A stretch of DNA of 12,898 bases from an uncultured Salinimicrobium sp. (GTDB lineage Bacteria > Bacteroidota > Bacteroidia > Flavobacteriales > Flavobacteriaceae). The stretch covers positions 1 to 12,898 of the forward strand of contig CAMPJY010000067.1 in the NCBI GenBank assembly GCA_946887025.1. Reading direction: 5' to 3'. Under the pieces are notes generated by a model. That model had not been told where the DNA came from. It did no database searches and saw only the letters and a list, made by a program, of their open reading frames with translations. This document shows positions 7,801 to 12,898 of the stretch, one piece after another. A program made the translations under genes and the position numbers. Within the stretch, counting starts at the first letter, position 1; each line of letters opens with the position of its first letter.

Positions 7801-9340
7801 TGAAGTAGTTGAACAGCAGCTGTGGCTTATCGGAAAGTACGGCGAGCGGAGTATCGGAACCCATGGAGCCGATGGCCTCCTTTGACAACTGTGCCATAGG
7901 TGCAATAATGCTGTTGATGTCTTCCAGCGTATAGCCGAAAAGCTTCTGTCGCGTCTTATAGTCAGTTTTTTCTACTGGCGTCTTATTTTCGGTATAGGGA
8001 ACCTCGGCCAGGGGCAGTAAATTTTCCTCAAGCCACTGTTGGTAAGGCCTTTCAGCCACGATCTCATTCTTCACCTCTTCGTCCTCAATGATCCTTCCTT
8101 CGTTCATATTGACCAGGAACATCCTTCCCGGCTCCAGTCGCCCATGTCTTTCGACATTTTCAGGTGCTATCTCAATCACCCCTATCTCCGAGGCCATGAC
8201 CACATAACCATCCCTGGTTACGGTATAGCGCGAGGGACGCAGCCCGTTCCTGTCGAGCAGGGCGCCGATATAATTGCCGTCGGTAAAAGGAATGGAGGCG
8301 GGGCCATCCCAGGGCTCCATGATGCACGAATTGTATTCATAGAAGGCTTTTTTGCCCCGGGGCATCGTCGGATTTTTCTCCCATGCTTCGGGAACCATCA
8401 TCATGATGGCTTCGGGCAGGGAACGTCCTGTGTGCAACAGAAGTTCCAGCACGGTATCCATGGAAGCAGAATCAGATTTTCCTTCCGCAGTAACAGGAGT
8501 GATCTCTTTCATATATTCGCCGAACAGCTCACTCTCAAAAAGTTCCTCGCGGGCTTTCATACGGCTCAGGTTTCCGCGAATGGTATTGATCTCCCCATTG
8601 TGGCACATATACCTGAAAGGCTGTGCCAGGTCCCAGCTGGGGAAGGTATTGGTGGAGAAGCGCTGGTGAACCAGGGCAAGTTTGGTAACCAGTTCGGGAT
8701 CGTTCAGATCCGAATAATAGATATTGATATCTTCGGGCATCAGCAGCCCTTTATATATCAGGGTCGTGGTAGAAAGGCTGGAGACATAGAAGTAGGAGGA
8801 TTCTGAAAGGGCGGATTCCCGAATTCTGTGTTCTGCAATTTTGCGGGCAATGAAAAGCCGGGCATTGAATTCCTTATCCGAAAGCTCTTCCCCTTTCCCA
8901 ATAAAGATCTGCTGCACGTTTGGTTCGCTCAGAGCGGCAATGCTCCCCAGGCAGGAATGATCTACCGGGACTTCCCGCCACCCCAGGATGCTTAAGCCCT
9001 GCCGGGTCACCTGCTTTTCAAAAATCTCCTTCACCAACTTCCGCTGGTTGGCAGCGGGAGGAAGAAAGACCATGCCTACAGCATATTCCCTGGGTTCAGG
9101 AATATCAAAGTCACAGACCTTTTTAAAATAGCTGTGAGGGATCTCTATCAGGATCCCCGCACCGTCCCCTGTTCTTCCATCAGCACTGACGGCGCCGCGA
9201 TGCTCCAGGCGCACCAGGATGTCAAGCGCTTTGTGAATAATATCGTTGGTCCTTTTGCCTTTCAGGTTACAGATAAAACCTGCACCACAATTGTCATGTT
9301 CGAATTCGGGGGAATAGAGTCCCTGTTGCTTTAACTTCAT
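4817..9340 (-). CDS. gltB: Glutamate synthase large subunit (GOGAT alpha)
   Basis: The 1507-residue enzyme transfers the amide nitrogen of glutamine to 2-oxoglutarate, giving two glutamates. The class II glutamine amidotransferase domain runs from C18 to about 440; C18 in HDNCGAGF is the nucleophile, exposed when the 17-residue propeptide is removed. CHNGEINT (246-253) and RNGLRPSR (364-371) belong to the same active site. A central domain follows (about 470-790), then the FMN-binding synthase barrel (about 850-1190), including SGHDGGTGAAP (1045-1055). The 3Fe-4S cluster cysteines are C1123, C1129 and C1134 in a Cx5Cx4C pattern. The C-terminal beta-helix domain (about 1260-1430) shows the usual glycine-rich turns. 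Full length for the bacterial form, with no missing motif. A long AT-rich leader lies upstream; gltD follows directly. Confidence 0.98.
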   Translation of the reverse strand: MKLKQQGLYSPEFEHDNCGAGFICNLKGKRTNDIIHKALDILVRLEHRGAVSADGRTGDGAGILIEIPHSYFKKVCDFDIPEPREYAVGMVFLPPAANQRKLVKEIFEKQVTRQGLSILGWREVPVDHSCLGSIAALSEPNVQQIFIGKGEELSDKEFNARLFIARKIAEHRIRESALSESSYFYVSSLSTTTLIYKGLLMPEDINIYYSDLNDPELVTKLALVHQRFSTNTFPSWDLAQPFRYMCHNGEINTIRGNLSRMKAREELFESELFGEYMKEITPVTAEGKSDSASMDTVLELLLHTGRSLPEAIMMMVPEAWEKNPTMPRGKKAFYEYNSCIMEPWDGPASIPFTDGNYIGALLDRNGLRPSRYTVTRDGYVVMASEIGVIEIAPENVERHGRLEPGRMFLVNMNEGRIIEDEEVKNEIVAERPYQQWLEENLLPLAEVPYTENKTPVEKTDYKTRQKLFGYTLEDINSIIAPMAQLSKEAIGSMGSDTPLAVLSDKPQLLFNYFKQLFAQVTNPPLDGIREEIVTDISLTLGEDRNLFRIIPEHARKLRIQNPVISNEDLDKIRFIDRPGFKAASVSALYRVEKGLNGMEERLEEMIDEITSEVDKGCNIIILSDRNADSGLAPIPSLLACSFVHHMTKKHNRRSSFEIVIESAEPREPHHFALLFGYGASAINPYMVNEIIRDLVEKKELDLEEPEVAVQNFNTAIGKGIVKIMNKIGISTLHSYRGAQIFEILGLNQKFVDKYFCNTTTRIEGIGLYELEREIGKRHRKAFTPAEDPTEIALDHGGDYRWRRNGERHMFNPATVAKLQQAVKQNDPKTYEEYSRLINEQSKGLMTIRGMFRFRDLDPVPIDEVEPWTEIVKRFKTGAMSFGSISREAHENLAIAMNRMNAKSNSGEGGEDEKRFHKNPDGDWKNSAIKQVASGRFGVSINYLTNAREIQIKMAQGAKPGEGGHLPGPKVGPEIARIRNSTPYVGLISPPPHHDIYSIEDLAQLIFDLKNANREARINVKLVSKVGVGTIAAGVAKAKADVVLVSGHDGGTGAAPLTSLRHAGLPWELGVAEVQQTLLLNNLRSRIVVECDGQLKTGRDVAIACLLGAEEFGFSTAPLVASGCIMMRACHLNTCPVGIATQDPELRKNFKGTPENVINFMYFVAQELRQIMADLGFRTINEMVGQSQKLDMNKAIAHHKALGIDLSKILYRPQIDADMPHHNTLEQDHRLKDVLDFEILKKAHPAIYRKEKMSLDFPITNINRTTGAIISNEISKIHGAKGLPKNTLTLNFTGSAGQSFGAFATIGLTLNVEGNTNDYFGKGLSGATLSVRKPAKATFRSHENVIIGNVALYGAINGEAYINGIGGERFCVRNSGAKAVIEGIGDHGCEYMTGGVAVILGGIGRNFAAGMSGGVAYIYNPDNSIDAHNFNMEMIGLEDPSEKDLEEVKKLIRNHFSYTESELAKEVLENWETTSTRFIKVMPLEYKKALKMLEEEKTRRAEMELKTA

Positions 9341-9563
9341 AATTTACGCTTTAACCAATAATAATATTCACGAAAATAAAGATTAAGATGCGTTTTTATC
9401 TGTAAAAATCCGGTTTTAGTATTTAAATTTCATATTTCATAATTTAGCGCCGTCATAATTCGAATTTCGAAAAATAAGCCGGACATATTGAGGATCATGT
9501 AATTCCGGGATTTTGTCAAAGTGGAGATCAGGTTCAAAGTTGATCTAATGGATACCAAACGCA
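9341..9563 (-). other. AT-rich leader and promoter region of gltB
   Basis: This gene-free stretch is AT-rich for about the first 140 bases upstream of the gltB ATG and must carry the gltBD promoter. Two imperfect Bacteroidota -7 matches are seen on the minus strand: TATTTTCG at 9371-9378 (one mismatch, no TTG at the right distance) and CAACTTTG at 9535-9542 (one mismatch, with TTG at 9562-9564 after 19 bases). Use of the second would leave a leader of nearly 190 bases. A short inverted repeat, AGATCA (9525-9530) with TGATCT (9541-9546), is also present. No RNA gene or known riboswitch is recognised. Confidence 0.35.
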
Positions 9564-9589
9564 AAGAGACGCCCCGTGGAGCGTCTCTT
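9564..9589 (-). terminator. Intrinsic terminator after the glycosyltransferase gene
   Basis: A perfect 9-base stem, AAGAGACGC (9564-9572) with GCGTCTCTT (9581-9589), encloses an 8-base loop. On the minus strand it comes 23 bases after the glycosyltransferase stop and runs into TTGCGTTTGG, a broken T-tract. It separates the glycosyltransferase from gltB, so the two are not one operon. The stem is nearly symmetric and could act on either strand. Confidence 0.65.
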
Positions 9590-9612
9590 CTTATGTCGGA
9601 TATTTAATCTTT

Positions 9613-11076
9613 TTATTTCTTCTCCGGCAACCCCCGCGTCAGCCATCCTCTCCTGTTGGCCGTAGCCATGGCATAAGGCGTGATCCAGAACAGACTGAAG
9701 GTGTAGAAAATACTGTAGGAATAGGCCCAGAAGGATTCAGCGATAGAATATTTCTTCGCGTAAAAGAAAGCCGGGAGACTCGAGAAGATCAGGATGCTCA
9801 GCAGGGTGGAACTGAGAAACAGCACCGGGTATGTCACCAGCAGGATGATCATGATCAGGAACAGCGGATAGGTGGTGAGCATCTGCATCCACTGATTTGC
9901 CAGCAGGATGCGGGTGCCCGAGCGGGAGCCGGTCCTGAAGGGCTTGAACGCAAATTTGGACATCATCAGGTTTTCGCGCACATTGCTGCGTTCCCAGCGG
10001 GTGAACATCTTGTGAAGGCTGCTGAATTTCTCCGGAATGTTGGTCAGTACATGGGCATTTCGCTGAAATAACACGTGGTAGCCCTGTTTCAGGATCATAT
10101 TGGTCATGGCGCGGTCTTCCCCAATGTCGGTAGGCTGCCCCATAAAGGTCTGGTTCATCCATTCGGGCAGGCAGTTCCTGACGGCCTTGCTGCGGTAAGC
10201 GGCCAACGCCCCGGGGGTACAGAGTACGGAACCCAGGACACTTTGTGCCGAGCGTATGAATTCGAAGCTGAAAACAAAACTCACATTCAGCATCCGCGGA
10301 ATACTTGCTTTTTCGTTATTCAGCACCTTTACATTTCCGGCCACGGCGCCACAGTTCTCATTCGTCACAAACGGCGAAACGAGGTTGCGCAGGGTATCTT
10401 TCTCCACGATGGAATCGCTATCCACGGTTACCAGCACCTCGCCGGTAGCCAGATTGAACCCGCGGTAAAGCGCATGTCGCTTCCCCTGGTTGGTGGGCTG
10501 CTGATAAATGACCACCCGCTTGCCGAGTTCCGTTTTGGCGGTTTTCATCCAGTCCCAGGTATCATCCTGGCTTCCGTCATCAATGGCGATAATCTGTAAT
10601 TTTTGTTCGGGATAGCTGCTGTTGATCAGGCTCAGCAGGGTGGCATACACCTGTTTTCCTTCATTATACGCGGGCACGATCACCGTAAGGGTCGGTAATT
10701 CAGTATCGCTGACGGATGCTACGGGTTTATAGCGGAAGAAGAGTCTCGCGATATAACCCAGAAATCCAAGTCGGAAGGCCAGCAGGACGCCCGACAGGAC
10801 CAGCAGGATCATGCCTCCGAGGCTATTCATTCGGCTGAGGTTCATCGCCTGGAAATCTGCCTGTAGCAGGTACACGGAATAGGCCCCGCCGAACAGCAGG
10901 ATAAAGGTCCCTGCCAGGATGCACAGCTGCTTGGTGTTGAAACCGGCTTTTTTGATAGTTTCTGAAGCCTGTTCCTTTGCGGTTTTAGATTCGTTTACTT
11001 TGGGTAGTGGAGTGGTATTGGTTCCCGGTTTCTGTATTGATACCTGTGGGGGCATTTCAAGATGTTGTGTATTCAT
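9613..11076 (-). CDS. Membrane-bound family 2 glycosyltransferase, hyaluronan/chitin/cellulose synthase-like
   Basis: The 487-residue product is a processive-type GT2 enzyme of the inner membrane. After a polar 45-residue N-terminal tail come two membrane helices (about 50-71 and 86-113). The cytoplasmic catalytic domain spans about 128-370: IVPAYNEG (133-140), the nucleotide-binding IDDGS (165-169), the metal-binding DSD (219-221), the catalytic-base region GEDR (319-322), and RWERS (360-364), matching the acceptor/product-site RW of the Q/RxxRW motif. Three or more C-terminal helices (about 396-472) would form the export path. The GEDR...RW pattern is that of hyaluronan synthase, NodC and poly-GlcNAc synthase relatives, so it probably makes a cell-surface polysaccharide or glycolipid; the sugar cannot be told. 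It stands alone between its own terminator and an upstream gap, without polymer-modifying partners nearby. Confidence 0.85.
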   Translation of the reverse strand: MNTQHLEMPPQVSIQKPGTNTTPLPKVNESKTAKEQASETIKKAGFNTKQLCILAGTFILLFGGAYSVYLLQADFQAMNLSRMNSLGGMILLVLSGVLLAFRLGFLGYIARLFFRYKPVASVSDTELPTLTVIVPAYNEGKQVYATLLSLINSSYPEQKLQIIAIDDGSQDDTWDWMKTAKTELGKRVVIYQQPTNQGKRHALYRGFNLATGEVLVTVDSDSIVEKDTLRNLVSPFVTNENCGAVAGNVKVLNNEKASIPRMLNVSFVFSFEFIRSAQSVLGSVLCTPGALAAYRSKAVRNCLPEWMNQTFMGQPTDIGEDRAMTNMILKQGYHVLFQRNAHVLTNIPEKFSSLHKMFTRWERSNVRENLMMSKFAFKPFRTGSRSGTRILLANQWMQMLTTYPLFLIMIILLVTYPVLFLSSTLLSILIFSSLPAFFYAKKYSIAESFWAYSYSIFYTFSLFWITPYAMATANRRGWLTRGLPEKK

Positions 11077-11402
11077 AGACTTTGGGGGTGTTTTACCTTC
11101 AACCCGGCCCTTTAGTTTAAGGCCACCGAAGTTGAATCAAATTTCCGAAGTGGGACAGGCAAAGATGGTGCCGTGAAACTGAGGTGGTGGAAATCAGACT
11201 ATTCCCCGGCCCCTGATGCAGGATACCTGTGGCGTTGTTGGGAAAAGTGGGAAGAATATCCACACCTTCCAGGGGCGCGGAGACTAGCCACCCCTTGAGG
11301 ATGAGAATATGGTCTCTGAATCCTTTATCGATTTTCTAATGATTTTCGAATGACCATTGAACTTACGCCCTGAAAGCCGGAGATATGTTTTGAGGAATAA
11401 AA
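11077..11402. other. Gap without recognised gene upstream of the glycosyltransferase
   Basis: About 325 bases between the glycosyltransferase start and the terminator of the lipoprotein gene. Its base composition is more GC-rich than the promoter regions at 1436-1672 and 9341-9480. CCGAAGT occurs twice (11126-11132 and 11145-11151). Near-matches to TAnnTTTG on the minus strand (11138-11145 and 11160-11167, one mismatch each) lack a well-placed TTG. It must hold the glycosyltransferase promoter. No tRNA, small RNA or conserved short protein is recognised; a decayed gene is possible. Confidence 0.4.
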
Positions 11403-11403
11403 C

Positions 11404-11427
11404 CCGACAGGCACTGCCACCTGTCGG
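11404..11427 (-). terminator. Intrinsic terminator of the lipoprotein gene
   Basis: CCGACAGG (11404-11411) pairs perfectly with CCTGTCGG (11420-11427) around an 8-base loop. Read on the minus strand, the hairpin begins 16 bases after the lipoprotein stop and is followed by GTTTTATT, a good T-tract. It marks the lipoprotein as the end of its transcription unit. Confidence 0.8.
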
Positions 11428-11443
11428 ATTTCATTAATTAGGC

Positions 11444-12865
11444 CTACCGGCGTCTGCAGAAGCTGATGTTATCGGTAAAACTGGTATTGTTATGTGCTGC
11501 ACCTCTGGAGGACTGACCGAACACCACCACCGAACGTATATTGTCTGCGGCCAGGTTGAATTCCAGGCATCCGCCTTCATTTTCTGCCAGTACCCGAGTC
11601 TGGTAAGCCACAACATCCCCATCGGCATTAGGTTTACTGAAAGCCGAAACGTGGAAGGTGTCTGCGTCCTCGCCATAATCCCCGGCGACAAGAGAAACGG
11701 ACACGACTTCGGAATCGAAATTGATAAGGACGGAGGCATAGGGATATAGGGTACTGTGCAGTACCCTAGCACTGCAGGTGCCATCCCGGACCATCATGGA
11801 ATTCCCTTCATAGGAAGGACCGGCCAGAATCTGTACGCCCTGATCTGCATAATAATCGGCATTAAAATCTTCCGGGTTCTGCAGGTCTTCAAAATCAATA
11901 GTACTGCAGACTAATTCTGAATCGTCAAAAAGCTCGGGCTCATCGCTCAGGTTGCAGTTTCCTTCCCTGAAATGGTAACTCTCCAGACGGTCTTCCCCCT
12001 CGAAAAGGGATTTTACATCGGCATCGGTAAATACCCCCTGCCGTATAAGCTCACCTTCCATATAAATCTCCAGGTAATACTGGTCTTCCCCCGCAGTATC
12101 CGGAAGATCGAAACAGAGTTCGGACGCCGTGGCATCCCCCTGTTCGTTTGTGCCGGTGACATTGGCCACGTTGGAATACAGCTGTTCTCCCGAAACGTCG
12201 GTTCCGCTCCAGATACTGGCGCTATAAGCGGCACCGAAATGCCTTCCGTTTTCGTCACAGAAGTTACCGTACATGCAGAATTCGATGCTGCGGGTAAACT
12301 CCAGGTCGAAGAACAGATAGCCGTACTCGTTTACGTCGCGATTGTCGAAGCAGAGCACCTCGACGTCCAGATATTTCTTGGCACCGGCCCCCAGGTTGAA
12401 ACTCAGCGGCAAGGGATTATCCACGAATCCCCCGAGCTGGCTGTCATTCATTGGTGCCAGCCACAGGAGTTCATCCGCAGAGGAATAAACTGCAAAATAA
12501 TCAAGCTTGTAGGTTCCGGGTTCCAGTTCCAGCTCAGAAACTTCCCTGGTAAAATATTCAGGTTCCCCGTCCTTATCCTCATCGCTGGGGGTGGGATTGA
12601 TTTCCACCACCAGGGGAACCTCAGTACTACCGATCTGCCGGGTGCCGCTCAGCACGACCTCGACATAAGCAGGGACGTTGTCTGAACAGTCTGGCAGGTT
12701 TGATGCCTGTTGTTTAAAACCCGATCTGGCTGCCAGGCCTTCCAGCACGGCACCGAAAGAAATACTGGCCTTTTCTGAGGGATTTTCCGGCGTCTCTTCA
12801 GAGCTGCAGGAAGTTGCCGCCCATACCCCGAGCGCGCAAAAGCTGTAAAAAATGAACTTTTTCAT
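11444..12865 (-). CDS. Predicted surface-exposed lipoprotein of unknown function
   Basis: The 473-residue product begins with a lipoprotein signal peptide: KK, a hydrophobic core (FIFYSFCALGVWA), then AATS-C20. The next residues, SSEE, resemble the acidic lipoprotein export signal that sends Bacteroidota lipoproteins to the outer face of the outer membrane. Residues about 35-195 look like a beta-sandwich (VEVVLSG at 68-74, PGTYKLDYFAVY at 116-127, then an LWLAPM...NPLPLSF stretch). PTPSDEDKDGE (91-101) is an acidic, possibly calcium-binding linker. A middle segment (about 195-300) is followed by a C-terminal domain (about 320-470) containing VSLVAGDYGEDADTFHVSAF (390-409) and NNTSFTDNISF (459-469), a pattern typical of galactose-binding-like beta-sandwiches. 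Ten cysteines after C20 suggest disulfides. No catalytic motif is seen. Adhesion or polysaccharide binding is a guess. The promoter lies at or beyond the right edge. Confidence 0.85.
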   Translation of the reverse strand: MKKFIFYSFCALGVWAATSCSSEETPENPSEKASISFGAVLEGLAARSGFKQQASNLPDCSDNVPAYVEVVLSGTRQIGSTEVPLVVEINPTPSDEDKDGEPEYFTREVSELELEPGTYKLDYFAVYSSADELLWLAPMNDSQLGGFVDNPLPLSFNLGAGAKKYLDVEVLCFDNRDVNEYGYLFFDLEFTRSIEFCMYGNFCDENGRHFGAAYSASIWSGTDVSGEQLYSNVANVTGTNEQGDATASELCFDLPDTAGEDQYYLEIYMEGELIRQGVFTDADVKSLFEGEDRLESYHFREGNCNLSDEPELFDDSELVCSTIDFEDLQNPEDFNADYYADQGVQILAGPSYEGNSMMVRDGTCSARVLHSTLYPYASVLINFDSEVVSVSLVAGDYGEDADTFHVSAFSKPNADGDVVAYQTRVLAENEGGCLEFNLAADNIRSVVVFGQSSRGAAHNNTSFTDNISFCRRR

Positions 12866-12898
12866 AAAACTAATTGTTTAGAATGGTTAATAGAATAT

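Noticed and set aside
4979..8806. Long open frames on the plus strand across gltB (up to about 290 codons)
   Set aside because: They lie opposite a fully conserved gltB, show no recognisable domains, and are the expected shadow of a GC-biased coding strand.
9421..9545. Possible tRNA or structured RNA in the gltB leader
   Set aside because: No cloverleaf, no T-loop GTTCRA motif in proper context and no long stems were found.
9549..9608. 19-codon plus-strand frame starting at an ATG before the glycosyltransferase 3' end
   Set aside because: It is built mostly from the terminator stem-loop, has no promoter match and no known small-protein features.
11972..12685. 237-codon plus-strand frame opposite the lipoprotein gene
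   Set aside because: The minus frame has a signal peptide, lipobox and terminator; the plus frame has none of these and looks like a shadow.

Overview
The window looks like chromosomal DNA of a marine-type member of the Bacteroidota, most likely class Flavobacteriia. Supporting signs are promoters of the Bacteroidota housekeeping type (TTG-N17-TATATTTG before the GH43 gene, TAGTTTTG before the PII gene), AT-rich start regions without Shine-Dalgarno motifs, a lipoprotein with an acidic SSEE stretch after its lipid cysteine, and a PII protein whose T-loop differs from the proteobacterial type. Genus and species cannot be read from the sequence.

Layout. At 1-116 lie three copies of an AATCT-CC-AGATT palindrome, possibly inside the 3' end of a plus-strand gene that enters from the left. 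Next is a minus-strand secreted glycoside hydrolase family 43 protein with an N-terminal TIMP/netrin-like domain (113-1435). A divergent promoter region (1436-1672) separates it from a plus-strand pair encoding a PII signal protein and an AmtB ammonium channel (1673-3240). Converging on that pair is a minus-strand pair encoding both subunits of glutamate synthase, gltB (4817-9340) and gltD (3353-4813). Upstream of gltB are an AT-rich leader and the terminator of a membrane family 2 glycosyltransferase (9613-11076, minus). After a 367-base gap without recognised genes comes a minus-strand surface lipoprotein of unknown function (11444-12865), which has a clear terminator.

How the genes work together. 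glnK, amtB, gltB and gltD form a nitrogen-assimilation module. AmtB brings in ammonium under PII control. GOGAT then uses glutamine made by glutamine synthetase (not in this window) to make glutamate. The two pairs converge, so they are separate transcription units. The GH43 protein, the glycosyltransferase and the lipoprotein look like envelope or carbohydrate functions with no direct link to nitrogen. No phage, transposon, CRISPR array, tRNA or rRNA was seen. Most of the window is ordinary housekeeping sequence. The parts most worth a second look are the paired dyads upstream of the PII gene, the NTR-GH43 fusion, the palindrome set at the left edge and the unknown lipoprotein.
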